Origin: Flavobacteriaceae bacterium UBA1682
Lineage (GTDB): Bacteria; Bacteroidota; Bacteroidia; Flavobacteriales; Flavobacteriaceae
DNA length: 64,000 bases
Reading direction: 5' to 3'
Assembly (NCBI GenBank): GCA_002320285.1
Contig: DCKE01000019.1
Span: forward strand, 62,001 to 126,000
The notes beneath the pieces were generated by a model, which was not told the DNA's origin, did not search any database, and saw only the letters and a list, made by a program, of their open reading frames with translations. The position numbers were made by a program, and so were the translations under genes. Positions 51,986 through 61,287 of this stretch are shown here, one piece after another. How positions within the stretch are numbered: position 1 is the stretch's first letter; the number at the start of each line of letters is the position of its first letter.

Positions 51986-52953
51986 ACCTATTTATTTAGT
52001 TTACTAATCTTAACCGCCTTCGGTTTCCCAACACCTAAGACGATCGTTCTCTTTATTACATAATGTATATGTCTATTTTATTTATAACAACGATACCCCC
52101 ACCTCTTACAGAAATGGGGTAATCACTTATTCGTAACACATCTTGTACTCTATAGAATGTTTGACAACGAATACTTCATCCATTGCAAAAACACTCCTAA
52201 ATAACGACAGAAGAGTTATATTCACTTTATTGGTTTTTATTAAATTAAAAATACTCGATTCGTTAGTAAGGAGGTCTTAGAATTTAATATAAAATCGCAT
52301 ATTGAGTACTTTCTCAAAAGCAGACCAAATATAGTATAAAATGAGAAATAAAATAGAATTATATTAATTTTATATAAAAAATCACATAAATATTGCAGAT
52401 AACATGATTACATAATAGATAAAGCAGTATTTTACTAATCTAACCTGTCAACAAAACAGGTAAAAAACAAACAATTTCACATATTTGCCGCAGTTAAATT
52501 TTAAAAAAACCAATCATTATTAGGATTATTTATATTTAACGCACAAATTGTCATATCCACTTCTTATATCCCAATTATAGAAATTTCTTGACGCTGAGGA
52601 GCATTGATTAGTACTAATCAATGGTAATTCTGAAATGGCATTTACGCATAGCTTTAGATAAAAACTGGACAATAATTTTTATCTTCTACTAAATAACGAA
52701 AAATCATTCACAAATTGTACTACAAAAAATACATAAAATTGCTCTTAAATAATTCTGGTAGTAGAAAATTATTATATCTTTAAATGTTTGAAAGCTGTTT
52801 GGTGTACTCAAATCAATCGCATACCGATAGTAGAATTCAATCTTAAAATAGTTATTCCCATCAATTAACAACAGCAATACGACATTTGTTGGAAAGTAAA
52901 TGATTTCCATTCTAAAATATCGTACGTTCATTTTGTAAAAACAAACTCAGCAA
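51986..52953. other. 968-bp AT-rich non-coding region with one perfect palindrome
   Basis: The largest gap in the window, between divergent genes. It holds no convincing open frame (a 75-codon minus-strand frame at 52704-52931 has no protein character) and no tRNA- or CRISPR-like pattern. It contains the 22-bp palindrome at 52602-52623 and a small hairpin (ACCTGT/ACAGGT, 52443-52461). Confidence 0.55.
52602..52623. promoter_or_regulatory. Perfect 22-bp palindrome
   Basis: The left half CATTGATTAGT is followed directly by its exact reverse complement. With no spacer it is better suited as a dimeric protein-binding site than as an RNA hairpin. It lies 617 bp upstream of the giant cargo gene and 330 bp upstream of the DUF1003 gene. 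Confidence 0.45.
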
Positions 52954-53658
52954 ATGGAAATCAGCGCTATCAGTAAAAAAGAGATCAAAACCGGAGAGGA
53001 AATACAAGTTTCAGATATCCGTGAAGGAATTTTTAATTTAATAAAAGTCGATTTCCCGGCTATTCAAAAAGATCACTATATCAGCTTGATCGAACTCAAT
53101 CAGTATCGTCGCCTTTATTTGACCTCACTAATCACTCAAGAGAAGGGGGAACTCGCCATGATCGATATCGATGTGATGACTGCCATACAAAACAACGCTA
53201 TATTATCTGAAAACATCCAAGATGAAATCGAAGCAGAATTAACACTCGGACAGAAACTAGCCGATCACGTGGCAGCTTTTGGAGGGAGCTGGACCTTCAT
53301 CATTACTTTCTTCCTGTTTATTTTGGTTTGGATGTTGATTAATATCTGGTTTTTGGCCACCAAACCCTTCGATCCCTTTCCGTTCATACTCCTTAATTTA
53401 ATCTTATCTTGTTTGGCTGCTATCCAAGCCCCCATCATCATGATGAGTCAAAACAGACAGGAACAAAAGGACCGAATCCGAGGGGAACACGATTATAAAA
53501 TCAACCTCAAAGCGGAATTGGAAATTAAACTTCTAAGCGAAAAAATAGACCATCTACTCGTGCATCAGAATAAAAAATTGTTGGAGATTCAAGAGATACA
53601 AACCGATTATCTCGAAGATTTAATGAAGGAAGTTAAAGAATTGAAAAACTTAAAGTAG
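52954..53658 (+). CDS. DUF1003 membrane protein
   Basis: 234 residues. LGQKLADHVAAFGGSWTFII is the DUF1003 signature, followed by two transmembrane helices (about 110-132 and 143-165) and the FPFILLNLILSCLAAIQAPIIMMSQNRQ segment typical of the family. A charged helical C-terminal coil (about 175-234) follows. Function is unknown; an inner-membrane location is expected. An N-terminal domain of about 95 residues (GIFNLIKVDFPAI..., SLIELNQYRRLYL) precedes the DUF. Confidence 0.88.
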   Translation: MEISAISKKEIKTGEEIQVSDIREGIFNLIKVDFPAIQKDHYISLIELNQYRRLYLTSLITQEKGELAMIDIDVMTAIQNNAILSENIQDEIEAELTLGQKLADHVAAFGGSWTFIITFFLFILVWMLINIWFLATKPFDPFPFILLNLILSCLAAIQAPIIMMSQNRQEQKDRIRGEHDYKINLKAELEIKLLSEKIDHLLVHQNKKLLEIQEIQTDYLEDLMKEVKELKNLK

Positions 53659-53682
53659 AATTCCGCGATTTCTTATACGCCT

Positions 53683-53859
53683 TTATCTACAAATCCCACA
53701 ACTATTCCCTTTTACAGAACAATGTTTACAATATTTGCAGTTTTTACAAGCCTTACAACTTGATGATCCCGTACAAGTTGCAGCACTAGAATTATAATAA
53801 AAGCTGGCCGCTACAGCTAAAGTCACTACGGATAAACTTACTAATAAATAATATTTCAT
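53683..53859 (-). CDS. Exported Cys-rich peptide, 58 residues
   Basis: From ATG at 53857-53859 to TAA at 53683-53685. Residues 1-27 (MKYYLLVSLSVVTLAVAASF...) form a signal peptide or membrane anchor. The remaining ~31 residues contain nine cysteines: TCTGSSSCKACKNCKYCKHC followed by SVKGNSCGICR. The CxxC ladder could bind several zinc or copper ions or an Fe-S cluster, or be disulfide-bonded outside the cell. I recognise no named family. The gene is convergent with the DUF1003 gene (24 bp between stop codons) and upstream of a GNAT gene on the same strand. Coding character (signal peptide plus regular Cys spacing) is strong despite the small size. Confidence 0.78.
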   Translation of the reverse strand: MKYYLLVSLSVVTLAVAASFYYNSSAATCTGSSSCKACKNCKYCKHCSVKGNSCGICR

Positions 53860-53971
53860 GTAATTTATTATACAATTGGATGTAAGCTACAAAGTAATGA
53901 AAAACCATCAAGGTAACCATGAGGGATACCGTAGTTAGATAGGTCAAGACTTGTCCCTACAGTGCGGAGGT

Positions 53972-54415
53972 TCATAATTTCATATGCAAAAGCGGATAAT
54001 TTCTACCCTGATCGTCGGTTTCTGATCGGTCAACTACCTGAAATCCCATCTTTTTATAAAAACCAACAGCTTGGATGTTTTGCTCATTGACATCAACGCG
54101 ATCCACGTCCAATACCTGAACAGCATAGTCCAATAAACTGCGTCCCAAACCAATTCCAAAATAATCGGAATCAATAAACAACATTTCCAATTTACGGTCG
54201 TGGATAGCCATAAATCCGCTGATTTTTTCTTGCCGGATCAAGCAATAAACCTCTAAAGTAGTAAAGTCAAATTGCTGCAAAAAAGTTTTGATCTCCTGAA
54301 AATCTTGAGCAGTCAGAAAGTCATGAGTCGCTAAAACGGCACGCTCCCAAACTGCGAGAATTTGAGGTTTGTACTTATCCTGATATTTTTCAATCTCGAA
54401 ATTCACCTTGGTCAT
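53972..54415 (-). CDS. GNAT-family N-acetyltransferase
   Basis: 147 residues. YKPQILAVWERAVLATHDFL, VYCLIRQEKISGFMAIHDRKLEMLFIDSDYFGIGLGRSLLDYAV (the acetyl-CoA pyrophosphate-binding loop is GIGLGRSL) and VNEQNIQAVGFYKKMGFQVVDR form a complete GNAT fold similar to the YjaB type. Substrate not predictable. Cytoplasmic, single gene 67 bp downstream of rlmF. Confidence 0.9.
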   Translation of the reverse strand: MTKVNFEIEKYQDKYKPQILAVWERAVLATHDFLTAQDFQEIKTFLQQFDFTTLEVYCLIRQEKISGFMAIHDRKLEMLFIDSDYFGIGLGRSLLDYAVQVLDVDRVDVNEQNIQAVGFYKKMGFQVVDRSETDDQGRNYPLLHMKL

Positions 54416-54482
54416 AATATAGTTGATGAAGTGTTTCTATTTCTATAAATTTATAAAATATTTTTTAGATAGTAAACCCAGT

Positions 54483-55391
54483 TTAAAACTTCCAAGCTAC
54501 AATTCTACTGATTTTATTTCCTTGCTCCATTTCGATAATTTGCATTTCTGTAGCGCCTACTTTGTGCAATAATCGCTGTATGGATTTTAAGTGATTTTGA
54601 TCGGAAACCAAAGTGGTAAACCATTTAACTTGAGCACCGAAACGTCTACTCTCATAGATATAGTTCGTAATAAAAGTTAACTCGCCACCTTCACACCAAA
54701 GCTCATTGCTCTGGCCTCCAAAATTAGGTGTTGGTGCAACAACGGATTTCTTTGCGAGGTTTTTAACTTTTCGCGCACTTTGTTTGGCCGCATCTTCCTG
54801 AGATTTAAAAAATGGTGGATTACAAATAACCGCTGTAAACTGCTCTTGCTCTCCAATAATATTATCCAATATATTTCGCGAACTCGGTTGCAAACGCAAA
54901 CTTACCATCGTCTTTAAATGCGGATTATTTGATACGATGTTTTCTGCCGAAGCCAACGATTCTTTATTGATGTCCGAAGCCACAAAACGCCAACCGTATT
55001 CAGCAACACCAATGATCGGATAAATCGCATTTGCCCCAACGCCTAAGTCCAATATTTTCACCGAATTTCCAGTCGGAACCACACCAGCATTATAGGTGGC
55101 CAACAAATCGGCTATATAATGAATATAGTCTGCTCTACCCGGTATGGGTGGACATAAATTGTCTTGGGGCAATTCCCAAAAGGTCAATTTATAGTCACTC
55201 ATCAACAAGGCTTTATTAAGCAATACTACCGCTTCAGGTTTAGAGAAATCGATTGTATCAACTCCTGAAGGATTTTTAATAATAAACGGTGTTAATTCTG
55301 GGACAACGGCTTTTAATCGGTCGAAATCATATAGTTTATTGTGTTTGTTTCTCGGGTGTAATTTCTTTTTATTAGGGCTACTAGCTTTCAT
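54483..55391 (-). CDS. rlmF: 23S rRNA (adenine(1618)-N6)-methyltransferase
   Basis: 302 residues. The N-terminal KKLHPRNKHNKLYDFDRLKAV and FSKPEAVVLLNKALL are RlmF-specific. SAM motif I DLGVGA (115-120), ASDIN, and the adenine-N6 catalytic motif NPPF (191-194) complete the methyltransferase. RlmF modifies A1618 of 23S rRNA in the cytoplasm. Length matches E. coli RlmF. It stands alone, with an AT-rich upstream gap. Confidence 0.95.
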   Translation of the reverse strand: MKASSPNKKKLHPRNKHNKLYDFDRLKAVVPELTPFIIKNPSGVDTIDFSKPEAVVLLNKALLMSDYKLTFWELPQDNLCPPIPGRADYIHYIADLLATYNAGVVPTGNSVKILDLGVGANAIYPIIGVAEYGWRFVASDINKESLASAENIVSNNPHLKTMVSLRLQPSSRNILDNIIGEQEQFTAVICNPPFFKSQEDAAKQSARKVKNLAKKSVVAPTPNFGGQSNELWCEGGELTFITNYIYESRRFGAQVKWFTTLVSDQNHLKSIQRLLHKVGATEMQIIEMEQGNKISRIVAWKF

Positions 55392-56082
55392 CTCCTTGTT
55401 TTTTACAAAATTAGCGTATTTGGACCGAATTCATAGGTTTATTTTATCTATTCGCTTTTTGAACAGCTTTTGATAAGAGTTGGAATAAACCGGCGCCATC
55501 AGCATTTACTCCACCAACCACCAACATAGAGCACGCGATTCGCAATCCCTACTCCTTAGTATAAGGTACAAATAAAATGCGACAATAGCAAAACTAAGAC
55601 TTCAAATCCCAAACTACAGTGGTCATCAATGCAGCAATCCACAACTGCCAGCTCATTGGTTTTACTGACTTTGAAACACAGAGATAATACAAATCATTAT
55701 GTCATTTTTCAATGATCAAATCGCTACAAAGCTTAGGTTTTCTCGCGAAAATCACATTTAATCGTCGCCATTAAAAATTGAGAATTCACAGGGCTTACAG
55801 ACCTAAATTCTGATTATTTACTGCATTAAAAAGCACAACATCTACCAAATTGAGAAAAATTACTCCAAGAAAAAACAATATTATCAAAAAATTTTGTTTA
55901 CATTTATCCTCCATAAAAATAAATTCATACACAGAATGTGTATTATTCAAGGAAATTATTATTTATTCATTTAAACGACGACAGATAAAATTCTTTATCA
56001 AAAACTACAATCTTTACAAAAACAAAAAAACCTTAAACAACAGCTATTAGCAGCAAAATTAAACACCCTTAATTTCAACTCT
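55392..56082. other. 691-bp non-coding region upstream of the repeat lipoprotein
   Basis: No supported gene: the one open frame (66 codons at 55850-56050) is AT-driven, Asn/Lys/Ile-rich and lacks family character. No tRNA, array or strong hairpin seen. The last ~230 bp are probably the promoter and leader of the lipoprotein gene. Confidence 0.55.
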
Positions 56083-57618
56083 ATGAAAAAATTAATTGGA
56101 TTATTAGGCCTATTTGTGCTTACAAATGGAGCATTATCATCATGTAGCAATGACGATAACAACAAAAAGGAAGATGAAAAAAACAATGAAATCACCATTG
56201 AATCATCTAAAGGAACTTACTTGGGTAAGGACAACAACAAAGGTAAATTTGCTATTCACCTTAAATCGAACGACACGGATTTAGAATTGATTCTGATTTC
56301 TGACATCATCGCTGACAAAGATTTATTGGATGCAGAACTAAAAGCGACCAACTACGGTGTAAATCCATCGGGTGAACTTTATACGATTTCACCTGATAGT
56401 TATTTAAAGAAAGGCGATGTTAAAGGAAACATCACCGGTGGGAATCTGAATATTACGCATACGGAAGACACTTACACGATCAAAGGGCAATTAATAGATG
56501 CGCAAAACATCGCGTTTGATATCAATTACACGGGATTATTGGATATTGAGCCGATATACGAAACCGAATATGAAATCCAAAACGGTTGGTTCTGGGGAGA
56601 TGATCAATATGACTATCCAAACATCGGAGAGTATATGACTTTTTTCACTCAAGGAGAAGCTAATAAATACGGTGAACTAGAAGGAGATGGCTACCACATC
56701 TCATTATCTTTCTTTGATGCTATGCCAGCAAAAGCATGGGAAGCAAAAATCCCGAATAAAACGTACAAAGCATCTACAGAGTATAAGGAAGGTACTTTCC
56801 TTGTTCAATCTGAAGATAAATTAAATACCGGAAAAATCGACTTAACTTATGCTGTTTTTCTTCAAAACAAAAGCTCAGAAGGTTTAAAAAAAGCCGTATA
56901 CATCACTGATGGTACGATCAAAACCATGGATGACGCTAAAGGACAACAAGTGCGTTTTAACATTGAATTGCAAGATGGATCAAGACACGTTGGTAAATAC
57001 ACTGGAAAAGTAAGACAAGGTGATGAATATACGATCTCTTCTTTAAAAACAGATCGTACTGTTGGAGCTTTAGATTATGGATATATTGAGTATGATGGAA
57101 AATCACCGATTGCAGGTAAAGAAAACAACCGTTGGAATATCTATTTATACAACAAAGGAGTTACTACTTACCCAGAGTACTTTTGGGCTACTGAAGGAAC
57201 TGGCGAATTTTTACGTTTAGCGATTTATACCGATGTCAACGCTACTACTGATATTCCTGCTGGAGTTTATCCTATTGGTCAAGAAAGTGCTGGAAATGCT
57301 GGAATTGGTGGTGGTACTGAAGTTGGTTTGGATTTCGGAACCTGGTTTTTTGAAATGAAAAACGACGATTATGCCCATTCTGCTCCAACTAGAACAGGAA
57401 CGGTTACTATCGCTAAAACAGGAAATAATTATTCTATACAGTTAAATGCTGTAGATGATAGATCGAACAAAATTACCGCAGAATATTCAGGAGCATTAAC
57501 GTTTCACAATAGCGCTAAAAAACCGGCTGCTAAAGCTAAATCCGCTACAGCAACTAAAAAATCATACGGAAAAGGAAAGGCTTTTGATGCAGCTAAAAAC
57601 CTTAAAAACAAAAGATAA
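56083..57618 (+). CDS. Lipoprotein with three related beta domains and a basic tail
   Basis: 511 residues. Signal peptide with lipobox LSSC (Cys21), then an Asp/Asn/Lys-rich linker. The body seems to be three diverged copies of a lipocalin-like or HmuY-like beta module of ~130-160 residues (about 40-165, 185-335, 345-480). Each one contains a G.Y/H-I-L opening strand pair and ends with a strand of the form 'F-I-YTG', 'GKYTGKV', 'AEYSGAL'. The last ~35 residues are Lys/Ala-rich (KKPAAKAKSATATKKS...). I do not recognise a named family. It is probably anchored in the outer membrane and may bind a ligand. Monocistronic with a terminator. Confidence 0.82.
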   Translation: MKKLIGLLGLFVLTNGALSSCSNDDNNKKEDEKNNEITIESSKGTYLGKDNNKGKFAIHLKSNDTDLELILISDIIADKDLLDAELKATNYGVNPSGELYTISPDSYLKKGDVKGNITGGNLNITHTEDTYTIKGQLIDAQNIAFDINYTGLLDIEPIYETEYEIQNGWFWGDDQYDYPNIGEYMTFFTQGEANKYGELEGDGYHISLSFFDAMPAKAWEAKIPNKTYKASTEYKEGTFLVQSEDKLNTGKIDLTYAVFLQNKSSEGLKKAVYITDGTIKTMDDAKGQQVRFNIELQDGSRHVGKYTGKVRQGDEYTISSLKTDRTVGALDYGYIEYDGKSPIAGKENNRWNIYLYNKGVTTYPEYFWATEGTGEFLRLAIYTDVNATTDIPAGVYPIGQESAGNAGIGGGTEVGLDFGTWFFEMKNDDYAHSAPTRTGTVTIAKTGNNYSIQLNAVDDRSNKITAEYSGALTFHNSAKKPAAKAKSATATKKSYGKGKAFDAAKNLKNKR

Positions 57619-57647
57619 ATAAATCCTATCGATCAACATTTTATACC

Positions 57648-57671
57648 GAGGGCGTCTAATTAGACGCCCTC
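57648..57671 (+). terminator. Terminator after the repeat lipoprotein gene
   Basis: GAGGGCGTCTAA and its reverse complement meet directly (24-bp palindrome, effective loop of about 4 nt), followed by a T-rich stretch. Confidence 0.88.
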
Positions 57672-57727
57672 ATTTATTTAATAAAATCTTCTCTACAATT
57701 ACAGTATCATGATAAACAGAAAAACCT

Positions 57728-57735
57728 TAATTTTG
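57728..57735 (+). promoter_or_regulatory. -7 element (TAATTTTG) upstream of the thioredoxin-like gene
   Basis: Exact TAnnTTTG match 95 nt before the ATG at 57831; no clear -33 element. It implies a leader of about 90 nt. Confidence 0.35.
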
Positions 57736-57830
57736 TACTGATATTCATCGCTACTATCTGAAATACCCTTATCGAGAGCGGGGCTTTTTTTTAAAATGCG
57801 ACTTACATCTAATCCCCTAATTCAAAAAAT

Positions 57831-58400
57831 ATGCAAAAGACGATTATAACCGCTTTACTAATTGCTTCGCTAGTTGCTTTTAACAGCTGTAAAAAAGAAA
57901 CTCCTGCAGAACCAGCAACAACAACTCCTGTGGATGCGACCGTACAAGTAGATACCGTAGCAGCGAAAAAAGCGATTGAGGCCGAAAAAGAAACCTTATC
58001 GAAACCCTATAACGAACAAGAAGATGCTCAAGCTAAATTGAACGAATTAATAGCTAAAGCCAAGCTGGAAGGTAAAAATGTATTTGTACAAGCCGGTGGA
58101 AATTGGTGTATTTGGTGTCTGCGTTTTAATGACTTTGTTCAGAAAAATAGTGAGTTAAAATCGGTAGTTGATGCCAACTATCTGTACTACCATCTAAACT
58201 ACTCTACAAAAAATAAAAATAAAGAGGTGTTTGCTAAATATGCACCCGATGCCAAAGGATTGGGATATCCATTCTTTTTTGTTATAAATGGTGAAGGCGT
58301 GGTTACCAACATCTTTGGATCAGGTGATTTAGAATCTGGAAAAAGTTATGACACTCAAAAAGTTAAACAGATGTTTTTGGACCATGCGCCCAAAAAATAA
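57831..58400 (+). CDS. Thioredoxin-fold lipoprotein (WCIWC active site)
   Basis: 189 residues. Signal peptide with lipobox FNSC (Cys20), an Ala/Glu/Thr-rich linker (about 21-65), then a DUF255/thioredoxin-like domain: LNELIAKAKLEGKNVFVQAGGNWCIWC (read in pieces; Cys93 and Cys96), LRFNDFV, YLYYHLNYS and GYPFFFVINGEG (cis-Pro strand). It is a periplasmic-side disulfide reductase or sensor anchored to a membrane. CIWC is an unusual dipeptide between the active-site cysteines. Monocistronic, with a strong terminator after it. Confidence 0.88.
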   Translation: MQKTIITALLIASLVAFNSCKKETPAEPATTTPVDATVQVDTVAAKKAIEAEKETLSKPYNEQEDAQAKLNELIAKAKLEGKNVFVQAGGNWCIWCLRFNDFVQKNSELKSVVDANYLYYHLNYSTKNKNKEVFAKYAPDAKGLGYPFFFVINGEGVVTNIFGSGDLESGKSYDTQKVKQMFLDHAPKK

Positions 58401-58417
58401 CCTTTAATCCATTGACC

Positions 58418-58468
58418 AAAAAAAAGAGACCCTTCCCAAATCATTTTAGGAACGGTCTCTTTTTTTTT
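58418..58468 (+). terminator. Terminator after the thioredoxin-like gene
   Basis: GAGACC/GGTCTC stem with inner TTCC/GGAA pairing, bounded by runs of A and T on either side. Confidence 0.92.
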
Positions 58469-58678
58469 ATGTATGCATTTAATGACAATCTTATTCCCTT
58501 AAAATCATCATTCGTAGCTTAAGTTGAACTCCTGTTGCGTTTTTCTAAGGCTCTCATATAAATTGCGATCTGGTCTCCGCAAAATATAAAACATAAAAAA
58601 CTCTAATAAACCGCTTTTTTGACTCCATGCTCAACCAGTATAATTTTAGTTTTACAAACCCCTTACTCCTAACAACAA

Positions 58679-59260
58679 ATGAGTACTTTCGACGATTTTT
58701 TTATACAAATTGATCAGTATTATCCCCTTTCGCAACAAACGAAAAATGAGCTAAAAGCCATTTGCCATATTGAATACTTCGCAAAAAATGATTTACTTTT
58801 ACAAGCTGGTGATCGGGCACAGCACTATTATTTTATTCGAAAGGGACTATTGGGCTATTATTTGTTGGATGAAAAAGGGGATACCATTTACAAAATGTTT
58901 TTTGAAGAAAATAGTTTTGTCGCTAGCACAGCCGCCATCATTGAAGAGCAACCGAGCACCTTTAATATCGTTGCTTTGGAGGATGTTCAGGTTATTAGCT
59001 ATCGTGCCGACAAGTTTCGTCAATTGATCAATAAACATCACGATCTAGCACTTTTTCACCTTCACTATCTCGAAAAAAATTGGGTGGTTAAAAAGGAACC
59101 CTTAGAAATCAATCTAAAACGAGAATCCGCGAAACAACGCTACCTTAAAATGTTAGATAACCCCTCTTTAATTTCGAGAATTAAACAACATCAGATTGCC
59201 TCCTATCTCGGTATTACACCTACTCAATTGAGTCGTATCCGCAAAGATTTAAACTTATAA
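58679..59260 (+). CDS. Crp/Fnr-family transcriptional regulator (second copy type)
   Basis: 193 residues. Jelly-roll effector domain (about 20-125: IEYFAKNDLLLQAGDRAQHYYFIRKGLLGYY, YKMFFEENSFVAS) and a winged helix at the C-terminus (SRIKQHQIASYLGITPTQLSRIRKDL). It resembles the regulator at 37906 in size and plan but is clearly diverged. No Cys cluster for an Fe-S centre. It lies 70 bp upstream of the esterase gene on the same strand and may regulate it. Confidence 0.9.
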   Translation: MSTFDDFFIQIDQYYPLSQQTKNELKAICHIEYFAKNDLLLQAGDRAQHYYFIRKGLLGYYLLDEKGDTIYKMFFEENSFVASTAAIIEEQPSTFNIVALEDVQVISYRADKFRQLINKHHDLALFHLHYLEKNWVVKKEPLEINLKRESAKQRYLKMLDNPSLISRIKQHQIASYLGITPTQLSRIRKDLNL

Positions 59261-59330
59261 ATCATCAACATATGTATAGTATTTCATTTTTTTTACTTCG
59301 GAATTTTGTAGGGTAATTAAAATTTAAAAC

Positions 59331-60143
59331 ATGAAAACCATACGCTACACTTTTGTACTATTCCTTTTAACCGTTGTTGGTTATGCCCAACAAATTCATC
59401 GTGAACTGATCTACAGTACCAAGATGAATACCAAAATTGAAACCATCATTATCACACCCAAATTAGAAAGTAGTAATACGTATAAAACGGTCTATATATT
59501 ACACGGATATAGCGGAAACCCTGAAAGAACGCTGCAGAAAGACATTCCTAATTTGATAGCGCTATCACAGCAATTTCAAACCATCTACGTGATTCCCAAC
59601 GGTAGATACAACAGTTGGTATGTAGACAGTCCCATAGATAAAAGCTCTCAATACGAAACCTTTATAGGAGAAGAATTGGTACAATACATAGATAGCAAGT
59701 ACCCTACGATAGCTAGTAGCCAATACCGTGGAATATGCGGTTGGAGTATGGGTGGTTATGGCGCACTACATATCGGTATTAATCATCCCAATAATTTTGC
59801 TTTTGTAGGCAGTTCCTGCGGTGCTTTGGACTTTAATCGATTTGGCGAAAACTACAGTAATTACCAAGTAGACAAAGTGTTAGGTCCCTTTAAAAACTTG
59901 CATAAAACCTATTTTACTATTAATAAAATAACGCAAATGCAACAAGCACAACAATTGTATATACTAGACTGTGGCACAGAAGATACTCAAATGATTGAGA
60001 TGAATCGGGAATTTCATCAGCAACTGATTACGAACAAAGTACAACATCTTTATATCGAGTCACTTGGTGCTCACAACGCCAACTATTGGAACCAATCGAT
60101 GTCCAATCAATTGGCGTTATTTGACAAGTATTGGAAGCTTTAG
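59331..60143 (+). CDS. Exported alpha/beta-hydrolase esterase (esterase D-like)
   Basis: 270 residues. Signal peptide (1-19). KTVYILHGYSGNPE (oxyanion region), FQTIYVIPNGRYNSWYVDS, GWSMGGYGALHIG with nucleophile Ser139, DCGTED (candidate Asp) and SLGAHNANYW (candidate His) complete the triad in the esterase D/tributyrin esterase family. Likely acts on acyl esters outside the cytoplasm. The gene follows a Crp-type regulator; a hairpin terminator closes it. Confidence 0.9.
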   Translation: MKTIRYTFVLFLLTVVGYAQQIHRELIYSTKMNTKIETIIITPKLESSNTYKTVYILHGYSGNPERTLQKDIPNLIALSQQFQTIYVIPNGRYNSWYVDSPIDKSSQYETFIGEELVQYIDSKYPTIASSQYRGICGWSMGGYGALHIGINHPNNFAFVGSSCGALDFNRFGENYSNYQVDKVLGPFKNLHKTYFTINKITQMQQAQQLYILDCGTEDTQMIEMNREFHQQLITNKVQHLYIESLGAHNANYWNQSMSNQLALFDKYWKL

Positions 60144-60201
60144 AATTTAATTTCGCTTGACACATTATAAGAGAATAGATTGCTATTAACTAGCACAACA
60201 A

Positions 60202-60248
60202 AACAGTACACCATAAGCATATTCAAGTATTTGGTGTACTGTTTTTTT
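60202..60248 (+). terminator. Terminator after the esterase gene
   Basis: A 12-bp perfect stem (60202-60213 with 60232-60243), 18-nt loop and a T-run. Confidence 0.85.
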
Positions 60249-60357
60249 AAATATACCCCGGATATAGTATTGTAATTATTTTCTATAAATGATCGAACTC
60301 TGTAATGCTAACCACTATAAAAAAAACGTATATTTAATTCACCCCTAAGGTCTACAT

Positions 60358-61041
60358 ATGGAAGCCAGTAATTTTTTATTCGGAGAATTGGAAAACAATT
60401 TACTTATCAACGTTGCGTTACGTACGGTTGTTATGTTTTTCATTATTTTAATCTTTTTGCGAATACTGGGAAAACGCGGAGTCAAACAATTATCTGTCTT
60501 TGAACTGGTCGTGATTCTAGGTTTGGGATCAGCCGCAGGCGATCCGATGTTGTATATGGAAATCGGAATCATCAACGCCTTGATTGCCTTTGCTGTACTT
60601 GTGATCTGTTATAAAATATTTACATTATTGATTTTTAAATACCAACGTTTAGAAAATTTCTTCGAAGGAAAGCCGGTTTATATCATTAAAAAAGGAACTT
60701 TTGCCCTAAATGACTTTAAAAAAGAAACGCTTAGTAAGGATGAGTTTTTTATGGAATTACGCCTTCAGGGTGTTTTTCATTTAGGACAAGTGGAGTATGC
60801 CATTCTAGAGACTTCAGGTGAAGTAAGTGTGTATTTCTTCGACAAGGCAGAATTGCAATATGGACTTCCCATCCTGCCTCATTATATCGATCAAATAGTA
60901 ACCGACTTTGAAATAGGTACCCGATATTCTTGCCTGTTTTGCGGAGAGACCATCGCTTTTCAAAACCAGACCTCTCCTACTTGCCCGAGATGTCAAAAAT
61001 CCGAATGGATCGCTGCCAGTAACCGCAGTCATCAAGCTTAG
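60358..61041 (+). CDS. DUF421 (YetF-like) membrane protein with zinc ribbon
   Basis: 227 residues. Three hydrophobic helices (about 17-40, 52-70, 72-95), LRILGKRGVKQLSVFELVVILGLGSAAGDPM, then KPVYIIKKGTFALNDFKKETLSKDEFFMELRLQGVFHLGQVEYAILETSGEVSV (read in segments), which identifies the DUF421/YetF family. The C-terminal ~35 residues hold two CxxC pairs (SCLFCGETI, TCPRCQKSE), a zinc-ribbon extension not present in the basic YetF form. Function unknown; YetF-type proteins are sporulation- or stress-linked in Bacillus. Single gene. Confidence 0.88.
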   Translation: MEASNFLFGELENNLLINVALRTVVMFFIILIFLRILGKRGVKQLSVFELVVILGLGSAAGDPMLYMEIGIINALIAFAVLVICYKIFTLLIFKYQRLENFFEGKPVYIIKKGTFALNDFKKETLSKDEFFMELRLQGVFHLGQVEYAILETSGEVSVYFFDKAELQYGLPILPHYIDQIVTDFEIGTRYSCLFCGETIAFQNQTSPTCPRCQKSEWIAASNRSHQA

Positions 61042-61287
61042 TAAACCTATATAATTCTTTTTAAAACACTGTTCTAAATTAGATTTTTTACAGCACTAGT
61101 TATATTCGTTCTGATTTATCAAATTGGTATATATCCTTACTTTGAATTGCTTTAAAAAACAAAAAAAACAACTTTTCACACAAGTAATCAGTGCACTTAC
61201 TTGGATAAAAATTGAATTAAACGTATCTTTCAACTTCTTTAATTACCTCCAAGATATAGGCCTTCAAGGCGGTAAAACGGCAACAAA

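Noticed and set aside
52443..52461. Terminator at ACCTGT/ACAGGT hairpin
   Set aside because: A short stem with no T-run on either strand and no gene ending nearby.
52704..52931. 75-codon minus-strand frame in the large intergenic region
   Set aside because: Composition (Tyr/Phe/Ile/Asn-rich) reflects AT-rich DNA; no motif, no neighbour relation.
55850..56050. 66-codon frame upstream of the repeat lipoprotein
   Set aside because: Lys/Asn/Ile-rich, no family character; the region is better read as promoter and leader.
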